DNA of 64,000 nucleotides from Prosopocoilus inquinatus (taxonomy: Eukaryota; Arthropoda; Insecta; Coleoptera; Lucanidae). Location: positions 23,399,001-23,463,000 of the forward strand of contig CM069877.1 in assembly GCA_036172665.1 (NCBI GenBank). Direction: 5' to 3'. The notes beneath the pieces were generated by a model. That model ran no database searches and had not been told where the DNA came from. It was given only the letters and a program-made list of their open reading frames with translations. Below are positions 45,391-58,502 of the stretch, piece after piece. Made by a program: the position numbers and the translations under genes. Positions within the stretch are counted from its first letter, which is position 1, and each line of letters starts with the position of its first letter.

Positions 45391-46119
45391 AGCTTTTAAT
45401 TTTAACTAGCACTGTAGGGTTAAAATAAAAAGTGAATACTAATTATATTAAAAATATTTAGATATTACTGAATAGTGCCTTCTACAAGGACACTGGCAGC
45501 TAAAAACAAATATTTTTGTGATAAATTTGAAAGATACTTTCTATAACAAATTATTTTTTTAAAATTTCTTTAGCACTCAGTGGCTCTCAACACTTTAAAT
45601 TTATCTTTAACTTTTTTTTAATATGGTGAAGTCCAAAAATGGTACTAAATATTGTCACTCGTTTTGACCAGTTAAAGTTTGGCACGTTATAACGGGACCA
45701 TCATCCATAATTTAAAAACGATAAAGTAGGCTTTATATTTTGGACATTGAAACAGTGACTGGCATTAAGATAAATAATAAGGAGGAACTAAGAGGGCGAA
45801 TATTAGATTCTTACAAAAATATTTCACGTATTCATGTTCGACACGCTAAACAACACATAAGATTAAGAATGAATATGTGTTTTGAAAACATTGGAGGACA
45901 TTTCCAGGATTTACTTTAATTTATTTATTTCACTTTCCTTACTTCACAAACTCATGTTCTTCTATAATTTTTATTCAACTTATTTATTTTATTGTTGTAA
46001 TTTAATATGTTTATACTGCTGTTTATTTGGTTTGTGTTAACCACCTAATATCATTTTGTCAAAATTTATTGGTTTTTCCACTTCCGACAACTGAATGTTA
46101 GTTGCTAATACTTAACAAA

Positions 46120-46745
46120 TAAAAAAACTGTCAGTTTTTTTTGTCATTCTGACTTTACTTGAAAAAAAGGTATTAAGTATTATACTCACTGAAATCACCA
46201 GAAAAAATGCTATCGACTAGAATAATAAAAAGATAAGAAAACGAACCAAAAATTTAAAATTATGTATTAAATAAAATTTTCATATATAAAATCTGAATTA
46301 TTTAAGTTTCAAATTAATATCATTATTATTATTAAGTGTGACATATCATTGCAATGAAGAGAAAAAATGCTATCGAATAGAACAATAAAAAGACATAAGT
46401 TGTATTTAAAAAATAGAAACTGATGATGGTCGTGGAAAGACGAAACGCTTGACTTCAATTCTATTACTCCTATTCGAAGCAGAATCAAAAAATGCCTATA
46501 GAAAGTTAAATCAGAATTTCAAAATTATGTATAATAAAAGATATACAGAGAGAAAAAGGAAATACATTTTTTTTACATTTTTATTAATATATCAAGAAGA
46601 AATAATAAAAAATCATTCTGTTAATGAATACGAGTTAGGCATTGATTCGTGCAACTTTTCTTCCATTTAACCATATTTGTGTCTCTTGCGGTTTAGGAGA
46701 TCACTTCAGTGCACACCAAATTTGAAACAGCTGGTATATCATGCA
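46120..46745. repeat. second copy of the GSAP-intron foldback repeat
   Basis: Matches about 34893-35560, including GAAACTGATGATGGTCGTGG, TTCAATTCTATTACTC and ATGCCTATAGAAAGTTAAAT. It is diverged by scattered substitutions and indels. The neighbouring 45400-46119 holds no gene. Confidence 0.65.
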
Positions 46746-47089
46746 ATTTGCTACAATATACAACTTATCTGTAAAGCGTACTGCATTTCTTATCCCTCTG
46801 GCGTTGCGCACAATTTTTCCTAAACACACGCTGTATATACGGACCCTGTATACAGGGTTACAACTAATTAAAGGGCCATTATGGGGATCTGGTAAACTAT
46901 AAGAGATTCAAAGATGGTCAAATTATAGAAAAGTTGCGCTATCTTGAGGTCTAAAAAAATGTGCAAAAAAGTTTCTTCTATTTTCATTCGTTTTTGAAAT
47001 ATCTTCAAAAAACTGAAAATTCTCATTTTGGAAAATTTCGAATATCTTCTTTATTTCTTAAGATCAAAAAAATCGGTGTTTTTACATTA

Positions 47090-47765
47090 AATTCGATGGA
47101 CCGCCTAATACAGTTCGAAGAAATAGGTTAGATTTGACAGTTTCTTAGATACGACTGTCAACTGTTTCTTTTCTTATGGACGCTACCTTAGATATTCATA
47201 GCACATGATGCAGAAATAATTTTTTAATACGATCATTGAACGTTTATGCTCTTTTGAAACAAAATATTAGGTTACTAAGGGCCAGTTGCAATCAAACCCT
47301 TACAGCGAGCTTAACTTTAAGGGTCGCTTAGAATGTGAGTTGTATTAATGTTACGTAACCTCAAATATCACACTATAAACAAGACTTAAATTTAAGCTCG
47401 GCTTAAGTGTTTGGTGCAACTGGCCGTAAGAATTTTTGTTAAAAAGTATTTTTTTTAAGTAAAAATGTAAATAAATACCATAATTGAGTAAGATTTATTA
47501 TTTTAATAATAATTTTGTTCTGAATGTTTACACGCAGCCGCCTACAAGATATATTTTTTTTTCAAAATCTTTGGTAGAATCTTGATATTTTGTTTAGAAA
47601 TATAATCGTAAGTGTGTCGTATGGTCGTATTTAGATTTTGTTTTTGTACCACGTGATATGAATACGCAAGGCAGCGTTCATAAGAAAAAAGACAGTTGAC
47701 AGTCGTATCTGCAAAACTGTCAATCCTAACCTATTTTTTCGGACTCTATTAGATTGTTCATTGAA
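47090..47765. repeat. inverted-repeat element with a nested MITE
   Basis: Arms of about 110 bp pair. The left arm has AAATAGGTTAGATTTGACAG and ATACGACTGTCAACTGT; the right arm has ACAGTTGACAGTCGTAT and CAATCCTAACCTATTTTTTC. The centre holds a MITE at 47279-47426. No coding region is visible. Confidence 0.6.
47279..47426. mobile_element. 148-bp PIF/Harbinger-type MITE
   Basis: Ends GGGCCAGTTGCAATCAAACC and TTTGGTGCAACTGGCC are inverted partners with TAA at 47276-47278 and 47427-47429. Internal symmetry includes GAGCTTAACTTTAAG with its partner. Nested in the larger inverted repeat. Confidence 0.7.
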
Positions 47766-47769
47766 TTAG

Positions 47770-50263
47770 ACATAAAAATACTTCTATATATTCTATATTT
47801 CTACAGGCAATGTTGCTAATCTGTTGACAAAATGCAGTTGAAAGGTGCCATTTTTTTCTAAAATCTAATTCTATGTAATATGTTACAAAAAATAGCAAAG
47901 AATTATAGTTTCCTGTAACTTTTCTTTCTCTATAATAATATTGTTTATTAAATGCGACCAATAATAAGGATACAAATTCGTAGAAAATGAAAACAAACTA
48001 AAAAGTCAATAATATGATTAAGAAAAAAGAAGAAGAAATGAGCGACGAAATACAGTGCTTAAAATAAAACATTACAAGCGTTAAAAAAATGCGAAAAATC
48101 AATTGCTAGAAAAAACAAAACGGAGGTAGTGCAAAATCATAAATAACAGAAACAAAACAAAAGATCTACTACATAGATGAACCAAAAACAAGTGAATCTG
48201 CAGACGAAGAAAACTAGTCGAAAACAAAACACAATTGCAAAAAAGCGTCAACTAACAAAATATGAAAAATAAATTAGATAACAATAAATAAAAGAGAAAT
48301 ACAATAGTATAAAATGAATTAAAAAAACACAGGAGATATTAAGAGACAACTGAGGCACAACAAATTAAAATCGACGATATGTTTTACAAATAAAAAAAAA
48401 TCATAGGAAAACTGTAAAATGGAATCAATAAAATATGGAAAACTAATCATTCGATTCGAAAGAAGATAAATACAAAAAAAAAGCCAATGAATAGAGAAAA
48501 AAAAATTAGTGAAGAAATGACGATTCTTCGGCTGAAACCGGCAGGAAACAAATGGACAAAATAAAACAAGCGAATCGTGAATAAAATACAAAACATCAAT
48601 TCTTTAAAAATAACAGAAAATAAGAGAAGAAAAAATGAAATGAACATAAGACAAAAGAAAACGTGGCTCGAAGTGTTCTCGTCTGCCCATAGAGACATGA
48701 GTGCAAAAGCAATACAAAAACAATAATTAAGAGTAAATATACTATTTCAAAATTTCTTCAATGCTGTAAAAGCAATCTTCTCTCAAGAAATTCTTTATTT
48801 TTGTCTAGAACTGAGGTTTCGGGAAGATTTGTCCATTCAGTTTGTAGGAATTTTATTATTTTATAAATTTACCGGCGCGGACGATCGTTATTGATCGCAT
48901 TGTATTTATTTTGCATCGGCTCTGCGGTATCAAATTTCAAACCACATCGTTTTGACATTATTACTCAAGTATGTAATAAAATGTGATTCACAATTTAGCT
49001 AAACGTAAAATAAATTTACTATACAAGTTTAATGCCTTAGTAACAATTGTAAAAACAAAGGTTACTAAGGCATTAAACTGTAGAGTAAATTTAACTTGCA
49101 TTTATAATACCGGGCCCCAATAAATTTAACTCTAACCATCAAAAACTGTCACTTATCTCTTAAGTATTCGCGACAAATTCAAAATACTCGGTCAACTGAG
49201 TCAGGTAAAACCTAATTTATCGGGTGTTGTTAGCCGAATAAATAACAAGTTAACACATTTATAATCCAATCTTCCATTTGACCTGACCGGCAAAAGGTAT
49301 ATTATTTTCAAAAAGCGGGATTTTTCTAAAGCTCCACGGGACGCGGGACAAATTGTAAAAAATCGGGACGTATGGTCAGCTTAAATAAGCGTGTGCGCTC
49401 AGAATTAAACTCATCGTCTTTTCTTCTTGCTCTTTTGTATATTCTACTGAGTGACTTTTTAAATGTAAGTAAAATTAACTACATTTTAACAGTTTAGTTT
49501 TTATTTGACATTAATTTTGAAGCTCAAGGCGGATACCTCTCACAAGCAGACAGGTTTCTTGTTATGTAGATGTCCACTTAACAGAGAGGTTTTGTTGTAT
49601 GGATATTAAAACAAATACGAAAAAATTATGTTCATATAAATAAAACTTATTGCATACAAATTATAAATTAAAATAAAAGAACAGTTTTCCTGCAGAAATA
49701 ATTACAATAATCTGTAATAGTAAATATTTTGTTTAACAATTTGTGTCTTTGCATTTATCCTTTTCATCTTTCAACACACAAAGGAAATTTAAAATGCCAA
49801 AATACATTTTTCTTTTAAATTAACAGGATCTGTAAACATGTTATACATAAACAGCATTTATTCACACCCCATTCATACTTATGAATCGTTTCGTTTTAAA
49901 ATTATACGTGATGTCGCACTTTCTTTGATCAAAAGATTAGGCTGTACGGTAATAACATTTTGGTTTTTACCGAATAAGTTTGAAAAAAAAAATTTCTTGT
50001 TTTACAACAGAATCATTAAATATATGTAGAATATTATTGGATTAAATATTATTTGTATATATAAATTACTGGTCAAGTTGGTCTTTAACTAAACAATCAA
50101 GCAATCAAGTGATTCACCACGATAAGCAATTTGAATTTATTGATTAGTTATAACCAATTCAACAATTATTTTACTTGGAATTCTTAAAACACTACATTAA
50201 ATTCTATTGACCTTTTATTTAACATTATAATATTAAAATTATTAGGGAACCTCAAAGTACTTA
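47770..50263. other. A-rich intergenic region, no gene seen
   Basis: From 47960 to 48720 the plus strand is very rich in A (many AAAACAAAA runs), like a tail-like or simple-repeat expansion. A 19-bp perfect inverted repeat (AGTTTAATGCCTTAGTAAC) lies at 49027-49045 and 49062-49080. Near 49290-49383 a CGGGACG-rich piece resembles a small DNA-transposon fragment. No exon is supported. Confidence 0.45.
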
Positions 50264-51661
50264 CTAATTATAAAATGGATTGTATGTGATCCAGTGTGCT
50301 CTGTTTTGTTCCTTTTCAGATTTATGCGTTGTGAACAGAGATTTATACACATCTGAAGCAGCTGGATCTTTCGCAACACTGTAGTCCAACTTAATTTTTT
50401 TCAGGCGATCATCTTTTTCATTTTTAGTCACGGCACCGGCTCGTTTCTGAGGAACTTTCGAAGACACTGAAGCGGATTCTTTCTTAATGCCAACAGCACT
50501 GCTGATTTTCTAAAATCATAAAAATAAATAGTGACACACTTGGAAGCAAATAAATCTTGAGTACAAAATATGACTGTAAATTATCTAGTTGATACTTAAG
50601 TATTTTAAAGTGCTCACTGCAAGATTTTATATCAAGTCTTGCATGGTGTCAAAGGGCCCTAATTACAAGTTAACACAGAAATCCAATTTGTACCTCAACC
50701 AAAATAAATACTTACACTTGTTTTATTGTCGTGCTTTGTCTCAGTTGCAGCATCAGTTGCCAGCTCTGTTTTCACTTTAAATTTCTTTTCCTTTTTACTT
50801 TTCAACTGACGTGCTTCCAAAATGATTTTCATTCTTTGTAAATCCTCATCATTACCATTTAACACTACCACATCCTCATCCTTAAATGGTTTTTGACACT
50901 TGAAATAATACAAAATATTAATTTTCTTTTAATGAATAATATAGAATAAGCTTTACTTTGTGGCATACAGTTGTGTTGATTTCTTTAAGTGCTCGCTCCG
51001 AGAAAACACATCCACAAGACCAAAGTCCCACAAAACGAAACTTGCCAGACATTTCAAGGCCAATCACAGGGCATATGTAGGGGGCACCACGGCCATCTAC
51101 AGCACCTTCTTTCTTCTCGTCATCTTTATACGCAGGATTCGGTGTTAGATTAAGATTTGTTACATCCTGTAACAACACTGAAATTAATAAGTAAAAAGTT
51201 TATAATCTTTGACTGGACAGAATTATAAACAGAAAAGCACTCAACGTTTCGCCAACGATAGTGAAACGCTTTTTATTTACAATTTTCATCGAACAAGAGT
51301 CAACTTCAACAAAAATTAATAAACATACTTGATTATGAGGATGTAGAACTTGCCTTCAATGTTTTAATGTGACGAGCACTTTCTGGAAGAGTTTCTCGAT
51401 TAAGTAATCCTTCTATTAGTGCCACTTTGTTGTACAATCGTCCTAATCCACACATGACAATTGGATGTTCGAGAATTTGCTGTGTTATTGAACAATGGCG
51501 CCATTGAAAAGCCAATTCGGAGTCCTTGTCCTTCTGAAAATAAAGTGTCCACCTTGATTGTCCTATTGTCCAGACAAATGTAGGTTACTTACGGATTCGG
51601 GTTTTTTCTTAACTTTAACAAGTTCATCACGACGAGGAATTGTACCACCGTCGCAACCCAT
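50264..51661 (-). CDS. RTF2: replication termination factor 2 (RTF2) homologue
   Basis: RTF2 is a nuclear factor first defined at a fission-yeast fork barrier; in animals it acts at stalled forks. Five minus-strand exons, 51661-51593, 51533-51354, 51166-50957, 50898-50716 and 50509-50264, give 295 residues with all phases matching. The protein opens MGCDGGTIPRRDELVK, the family signature. It then has a RING-like region (QWRHCSITQQILEHPIVMC, YNKVALIEGLL) and a second Cys motif (YICPVIGLEMSGKFRF, GCVFSERALKEI, CHK...CQKPF). A Lys-rich low-complexity stretch follows, and the tail has KSLFTTHKSEKE and AHWITYNPFYN. Intron 2 has a GC donor (AAG|GCAAGT). Complete and apparently functional. Confidence 0.95.
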
Positions 51662-51850
51662 TTTTATACAAAATCAGAAATTCAATGTTCAATATGGAGC
51701 TGAATGTCAATATCAAAAATATGTGTGAAGTTAGATAGGGAGCGAATGCAGAATACAGGGAAATTCATTTTTACATTTTTTGTTGTTTGTTGTCGTCAGT
51801 ATTGCCAAGACTTGAATTACAACTTCATTTCATTCGTAGTCGAAATCAAC

Positions 51851-54121
51851 GGGCGCGTTCAAAGACTCTCAGCGGCTGAGTTGCTTACTCAGTAGTAGTT
51901 TGTAATTGGCTACTATCTTATAGCGTTTTCGGCTAGTTGCACTGATGCGCACTTTTATGAACTGAGTTGATAATTTTGTGTTCGACTGCTGTTCCGAGTT
52001 CGCATTTTCTCAGTTTTGCGTGTTCGGCTGGTGAGAGTGCAATGCCTTTTTGCACTGATTGCGCACTTTTTGTAACCGAGGTTCATAGTCAGTTTCGTCA
52101 GTTTTTAGTTTCAGTGCAAAACAATAATGACCGATGTTGTGAAATTTTGGAACTTATAAGTGACTTTCTGGAATCATCATCAATTGAGAGTGAAAATAAA
52201 GTTAAAGTTAAATAACGAATGCTTAATAGATGTTTCAGAGTCTGAACAAAACTTATTTTACTGGTAATTTCATCATATGTTTGTCGATCTAATCTTTATG
52301 TGATCATTAACTTTAATATACCGGGTGGAAAGTTTCAAACCCGAACATAGCAAACTTGTTTATGTGAATTGCTGCTCGCCATTTGAAGATATAAAAATGG
52401 CAATGGTATTAAAGAAAAGAGAAAATTATGGACAATAGTATGGTGTTAAAATTATTCCTAAATATTAATACTTTCGGAATATAAATAAAATTTTCAAATT
52501 TTAAACGACGAATTTAGTAGCCTGTATCAGGTTTGAAACTTTCAGTTGTTTCAATTAATGGAGAATAATTTATACGTCAGTCAAAAAGTATTATGAATTA
52601 TTGTACAGAGCAAATAATAGGTAGGTACTCTTGTCGTTTAAGTTACAACAATTCTTTCTTTATTAGAATGATAGTTGTATTCTGTGTCATTTCATACAAA
52701 AATACTGTTGTTTCTGATAATCAATAAACTTGAAATGATGCCATGGGCAATCAATACCAACACATGTCTATACTAAGTCAGTTTTAAATGCAATTGTACT
52801 AAGGATTAATTAAGTTTCACACTTCAAGAATAAGTAACACACAAGTGTAAAGCCGGCAATACATGTTGCAATAATTTTAAGTAAAAATTCATGTAAACAT
52901 ATGTGTATATATTCATGAATTGTAATTTGCAATACACGTTTCAATTATATTAATAAAAAGATGTTCTGCTAAATAGTAATTTAGAATGTTAATGTTAGTG
53001 AAAATGGTAACTCATGAATGCTTCTAACTTCAAGTTATTTTCTTTGGGCAGCTGAGAATGTCGGATTATGTTATCAAGGGTATCATCTAAACGGAGAGCA
53101 CATGGTCATCACTGATTAAACTGTCTTGAAGCTAAAATTATTTATAAACATATACACCCATAAACCGGCTGAAGTCGTTCTTCATTTATCTGAGCCAACA
53201 GCAACAATCAAAGTCACTAGAATTTACTAAAATTTCACGTCAAAAACCTTGAGAAATAGAATTTGCTCTATGTTGTCAATTTTACATGTATAAATTCATG
53301 TAATTCTTTTTTCTCGCTATACACGTTGAAAAATAGGTTTTGTCATAAATTACATGTAAATTTCATGTAATTTATGATCATGTATTGGCGGCTTAAAGAA
53401 TATTAAAAAACAATTCCACAAATCCAGTTGCCATCAACATTGTATTAAAATTAACAAGAATAGTAGGAAAGTATTTTGTGAAGCAATACAGGAGCAAAGA
53501 AATAAATCCTAACAGTTTCTCATCGTCAGTATGCTATACAGATGAATGGATTTGATTTTGAATGAGAAGCATATTGTACAAAATTCTGGTTATTGAATTG
53601 CAAACTTCAAATCTGACATACTATTTGAAATTTGAAATTTAAAAATTTTATTTCTATTTCAAAAGTATTAACATAATAGGAATGATATTAACACGATAAC
53701 ATTGGCGTTAATTTTATCTTTCATTTAATACCATTACCATTCTTGTATCTTTAAATGGCGAGCAGTAATCTACAAAAACGTAGTTCTCAATGGAACTTTG
53801 CTATGTTCGGGTTTGAAACTTTCCACCCGGTATAAAGCACGAAACTTCTCTGGCGTATCATTTGCTATAATAATAATAATTTTCCAACTATTTTTGTTTA
53901 AGAGGTTATATCGCAGGATCACGACATGACCGAAAATTCGAAAGCGTGTTCGGCTGCACCGACATTCTGCTACGTTAGAAGTTAGCACTCGTGTGGGGCA
54001 TAAAAACTGAAAAAATTAGGTGCGCACTAAAACCTTTTCAGTCGAAAACGCTATTAATGTGAGCCAATTACAAACGATTGCTGAGTATCAACTCGGCCAC
54101 CAAGAGTCTCTAAACGCGCCC
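51851..54121. mobile_element. 2.3-kb DNA transposon-like element with ~75-bp TIRs
   Basis: Left end GGGCGCGTTCAAAGACTC (51851) pairs with the right end GAGTCTCTAAACGCGCCC (to 54121). The match continues inward (GGCTGAGTT, TTTGTAATTGGCT, TATAGCGTTTTCG). I see no clean target duplication. An ATG frame at 52041-52215 (57 residues, MPFCTDCALFV start) could be a protein fragment, but no transposase motif is present. A second element is nested at 52321-53830. Confidence 0.65.
52321..53830. mobile_element. non-autonomous Tc1/mariner-like element, nested
   Basis: 1510 bp with inverted ends CCGGGTGGAAAGTTTCAAAC and GTTTGAAACTTTCCACCCGG flanked by TA on both sides. The repeats extend into CTGCTCGCCATTT and ATGGCAATGGTATTAAA with gaps. 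No transposase frame lies inside. Confidence 0.75.
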
Positions 54122-54197
54122 ACTTACTTTTTGTCACTAGACCCAACTAGATTCCTTGTAGCAGTTGCGATTGTGATGCACTTTGTGCACTGAGAAT

Positions 54198-54774
54198 TAG
54201 TGTTGTTAAATTACCGGTAATTTATTTTTAATGTTACCTTACCGGTAATGTTACTGTAATATTTCGTGTTGTTAAATTACCGGTAATTTATTTTTAATGT
54301 TACCTTACCGGTAATTACCGTAATATTACCAATTACAGTTCAAGAGGCGACATCTCTCGCCGGACATAAATTATACTTTTAACTAAAAATGTGATTTTTA
54401 TTCAATTTTCCGATTAATTTCATACTGAATACGCATTGCATTGATGGCTTTTGTTAAAAATAAAGTTAAAAAAAAATGTTCAATATTATGTATTTCCAGT
54501 AAATAAATTATGTGTAAACGAAAGTCATTTTAGGTTATGAAATATTTATTTGCTTCTTTTAGTATTTACGTTTTTCTTAAGTAATCAAAAATATTCCTTG
54601 ACCATTTGTTTCATTGGTTTACTTGCATTCTGCAAGCGAGCAACTCGAAATTACGTTATGTTGACAACTGAGGTAACAACCGGTAATATACGGTAACAAA
54701 AGAATGTTACCTTACCGGTAACATTGGAAATTTACCGTAAGGTAACGTGGTAATTTTAGCGACTCACGACACTA
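54198..54774 (+). mobile_element. TAGTGTTG-family hAT-type MITE
   Basis: Starts TAGTGTTGTTAAATTACCGG and ends near CGACACTA. About 100 bp at the left end is duplicated in tandem. TTACCGGTAA-type motifs crowd both ends. It abuts a second family copy. Confidence 0.7.
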
Positions 54775-54775
54775 C

Positions 54776-55269
54776 TAGTGTTGTTAACTTACCGGTAATT
54801 TATTTTTAATGTTACCTTATCGGTAATGTTACCGTAACATTACCGATTACAGCTCAGGTAGCGACATCTCACGCCGGAGTTATCAATTGCGCTTTAATTA
54901 AAAAAGGTGATATTTATTCAATTTTCTGATTAATTTGATATCGGATACTCATTACGTTTTTGTCTTTTATTAAAAATAGGGTTTCCAATACTTAAAATTA
55001 TGTATTTCCACTAAATAATTTCATGTCTGAAGGAAAATATTTTTAGGTTATGAAGTATTTTTTTTCTTTTACTATTTAAGTTTTTCCTAACTAAAAGTAT
55101 TCCATGGTCATTTGTTTCCTTGGTTTGCTTGTATTTTGCAAGTTGCAACTCGAAATTACGTTATCTTAACGACAGAGGTAACAAATGGTAACAAATGAAT
55201 GTTACCTTACCGGTAACATTGGAAATTTACCGTAAAGTAAAGTGGTAACTTTAGCGACTCACAACACTA
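54776..55269 (+). mobile_element. TAGTGTTG-family hAT-type MITE, adjacent copy
   Basis: 494 bp with exact 8-bp inverted ends TAGTGTTG and CAACACTA, head-to-tail with the copy at 54198-54774. Internal blocks such as AGCGACATCTCACGCCGGAG match the copies at 20318-22313. Confidence 0.75.
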
Positions 55270-55884
55270 GTGCAGCACAATCGAGAGCGTTATTGTTATT
55301 AGATGTAAACTGTCAGAAACTAACTTAAATAAAATAACTCTCAAAGATTATGAAGAAATGACTGAACGAACTAATTCATTTCTAATTAATAAATAGTTTA
55401 CAGTGTTCAGAGCGTTGCATTAACACAGGCCAAATTCGTTAGGTGGGAGACTACCCCGAGTTGAAAATTGATTACCTACTCTGAATGCGGTACAGCAAAA
55501 AATTCAATGAATTCACCATTTTAAGTTACCCTTCCGTCCTTATTAGTTATTAGTAAGCTGAATGTACAGATCTTTACGACTTAACAACGGAACACTTACG
55601 TCACAGTTCTCAGTCCTCAGAAAAACGATAATACCCCGAGATTCGAGATCTGATATTCCTGCGCAATAAATCAAGTCTGTTTGAAGAAGGTATTGCAAGT
55701 AGCTATTTATGGTAAAACTCGAGCACAATGTTCTTGTGTGTGAATCGTGTCGACATTTTTTATAGCACTTCTGCCTCAGAGCAAATTGTGTCCAAAATAT
55801 TTATGTTTGTGTTTACACATTTCCAACTTATTGTGTCAAAAAATGTACTGTACTACTATCTGGGCACAAGTGGGTCGCCACTAA

Positions 55885-56030
55885 ATAGACTCATGCCCGA
55901 TTTCTTCACATTTTGATAAATTTATCTGTCAGGTAATATCCTCGGAAACTATTATTAATACAATGGTTTCCAAGGATAATACCTGGCAGTTAAACTTATC
56001 AGGAGGTGAAGAAATCGAGCATTAGTTTGT
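55885..56030. repeat. ~145-bp inverted-repeat MITE
   Basis: Two arms of about 60 bp mirror each other with mismatches: GTCAGGTAATATCCTCGGAA against TTCCAAGGATAATACCTGGC, and GATTTCTTCAC against GTGAAGAAATC. No coding content. 55270-55884 holds no gene. Confidence 0.55.
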
Positions 56031-56220
56031 CTGATTTGTTTCTTGACACGATATTTCTATTTTGTTACTGAAATGAGTTAAGTAGACACAATTATTTCTG
56101 TATGGGTACATAGAGTTTCTTTATTGTTTCTACGATATGTTGTACGGGCACATACAGATCCGTACGGAAACATTTTACGCACATAATTTCCATTTTGTTT
56201 CTACAAATATGTTCTGTAAA

Positions 56221-56365
56221 GGAGTTCGCCCATTAGACCGTAATAGGACCGTATCCGGACCGACACAGTCAAAAAAACGTTCTTTCCATGTATTTAAATG
56301 GGGTAACGCCCACTAGCCCGTATCGGCTCCGACAGGCTTCCGACCGTGCCGGGCCCGGCCAGACA
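56221..56365. repeat. partial copy of the GGAGTTCGCCCATTAGAC MITE
   Basis: The first 100 bp closely match 32772-32875 (GGACCGTATCCGGACCGACA). The right half diverges (GTGCCGGGCCCGGCC), so the copy is rearranged or incomplete. Confidence 0.55.
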
Positions 56366-56516
56366 AATTTGCCGGCGACGAAATTCTCCGAACCGGTGCT
56401 TAGCAACGATATGCCATTTGATTACATTCGGCATCGGCAGCCCGAATCACTGTCAAATTTATTTTAGAAAGGGCGACGAGATTTTTCAACAAATAAATGC
56501 ATTACGCGAACATGCA

Positions 56517-56855
56517 CATTGAAGGGTGAAATAGAATATGAGTTCTCTAGTTAGTAGTTATTTAGAAACTTAAGAAAATAACGACAGTGTTGTATCTATC
56601 CTAATTTTTCTTAATAAATGCCAAAACGATTCAAAAGATAAAATATAATAACTATTTAACCAATTTTTCTGTAATAAATATCCGTCACGTTTTCGTCGCG
56701 CAGCGATGTACTTGCTATCTGGTGAATGAACAAACTCTAGAAGCTTTTTGGCATGTATTAAGAAAAATTAGGATAGATACAACTCTGTCGTTATTTTCTT
56801 AAGTTTCTAAATAACTACTAATTAGAGAACGCATATTCTATATCACCCTTCAATG
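56517..56855. repeat. foldback repeat with ~110-bp arms
   Basis: Sequence 56517-56625 returns inverted at 56746-56855 (AAAATAACGACAGTGTTGTA against TACAACTCTGTCGTTATTTT), with a spacer of about 120 bp. No gene is present. 56856-58023 likewise shows no gene. Confidence 0.65.
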
Positions 56856-58023
56856 TGCTTTCAGATTTGACAAGTCCACAACTTTTGTAAAATCTGTGAT
56901 TCAACCGCATTTAAACAATACCATTTTGAGAAAGAAAAATTACAGGAAACTGTAATTGTCTACTATTGATTTCTGTTTTCGATCGTACATTCGCCCAGAG
57001 CTATTTAGGAAAAGCATTTGAGTTTTTGTTTTTTTTTTATTATTTTGTACCTAAATTTAATAAAACAATTTTGAAGCGTCAGTATAATAACCTCAAGGAT
57101 TTAAATGAACGACAAATTAGTACAAAAAAATAAACTGATGATTTTCAGTTGGTAACTGGTTACTTTTGTCAGCCAGTCTGGTGACTTAAATTTTGATCGT
57201 CTGGCAACACTGGCCACCACAGGCGCCTTTCAGACACAAATTTTTTGATATGTGTCCACTGCTAAATAAAAACGCATTTTGGACGCATTCCAAACGCAGA
57301 TTTCTTACAGGTTACCAAATTGTATCTGTGTGACCGTTTGGTCACATTGCAGCGAATTTTTGGGTACATTTGGATACATAAATCTAAATTGTTTCTTCCG
57401 TTTTCACATGTCAGTGTAGACAATTTGTAGGCAAATTTTTTTCACATTGCGGAAACATATTCCTTTTTGGACGCCATCATAATACGCCATATTTCAACAA
57501 GCACTTCGACACGAAAGCAAAAGAATCTGGTTTTTCGATTATTATTTCAAACTTGGACTATTTAGGACAACATTTTAATAAACATAATGCCTTGAATAAT
57601 AAAATATAGCAATAGTACCAACTCGAGTAATCCAGATATGCCGAGGTAAAATCTTGTTTGTTTCAGCCTAAGTAGATGAATATGCTTAACATTAAACTTC
57701 TTCAATTTTGTCTTCATGATGTATCCAAAATAAACACAATTCGTGTCTCTTTGGGTTTATTTTGTTACACTACTGGATAAGAAATAATAATTCGGGTAAA
57801 ATTTAGAACAATATGTGCCGATTTTATAACTGTAATTAGATCAGAACAATGGAAACATTTTGGAAACAATAGTTGTCTTTTATTTGCACGTCAGATCAGT
57901 TCACTTTTACCCTGGATCACTTATTCAAAAATTTGTGTGTTTTGTTTGGGTACATGATCTAACCCAAAGTGATCCAAAACACTTCCCGCCTTGCTAATAC
58001 TACACCTCGGAAATTTGAGTAGT

Positions 58024-58113
58024 AGGAATAGGCCGATTCTGGAACCTCCTCCGACCTTGACCAATAAAATTCAAGGTCAAGGTCGGAGGAGGTTCCAGAA
58101 TCGGCCTATTCCT
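58024..58113. repeat. perfect hairpin, 39-bp arms, 12-nt loop
   Basis: Arms 58024-58062 and 58075-58113 are exact reverse complements (AGGAATAGGCCGATTCTGGA and partner). The right arm then recurs in degenerate form as a GGAGGAGGTTCCAGAATCG-type unit near 58182, 58266, 58315, 58377 and 58470. This may be a terminal or subterminal region of the viral element. Confidence 0.8.
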
Positions 58114-58247
58114 GACGTGACCTCACCATGACCTTAAACTTCAAGGTCATGACCTTGAGGTGACCTCGATCAAGGTCAAGATTAGAGGAGGTTCCAGAAT
58201 CGACCTGTTCTTAACGTAACCGAGAGGTAACTTTGAAATGACCTTGA
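58071..58247. promoter_or_regulatory. cluster of TCAAGGTCA nuclear-receptor half-sites
   Basis: Five exact copies of the 9-mer TCAAGGTCA lie at 58071, 58141 and 58170 (plus) and at 58150 and 58239 (minus, read as TGACCTTGA). The 9-mer is the extended half-site bound by monomeric receptors such as FTZ-F1 and ERR. Near-matches and TGACGT motifs lie around them. They lie about 250-430 bp upstream of a TATA box. Confidence 0.5.
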
Positions 58248-58502
58248 GGGTTCAAGGTTAAGATCGGAGGAGGTTCTAAAATTTGCTTTGTGCCGATGTA
58301 ACTACATCAAGTCAGAGGAGGTTGCAAAATCTCAATGTCATTGACGTGACTTCATCATTACCTCTAAAAGCGAGGTCAGAGGAGGGTTCCAAAAATTATC
58401 TATCCTTGACGTAACCTTAACTTGACGGAGGATCCAAAAACGGTTTATCTTGAATACGACCGTAAGGTTGGAGGAGGTAGGGACCCCCACCTAAAATCTT
58501 GT

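Noticed and set aside
47960..48720. A-rich stretch as a retroelement tail or CRISPR-like repeat region
   Set aside because: There is no repeat-spacer periodicity and no adjacent element body with a duplication; it is only low-complexity DNA.
52041..52215. 57-residue frame as a transposase N-terminus
   Set aside because: No zinc-finger, helix-turn-helix or catalytic motif is visible and no continuation exists. Noted only in the element description.
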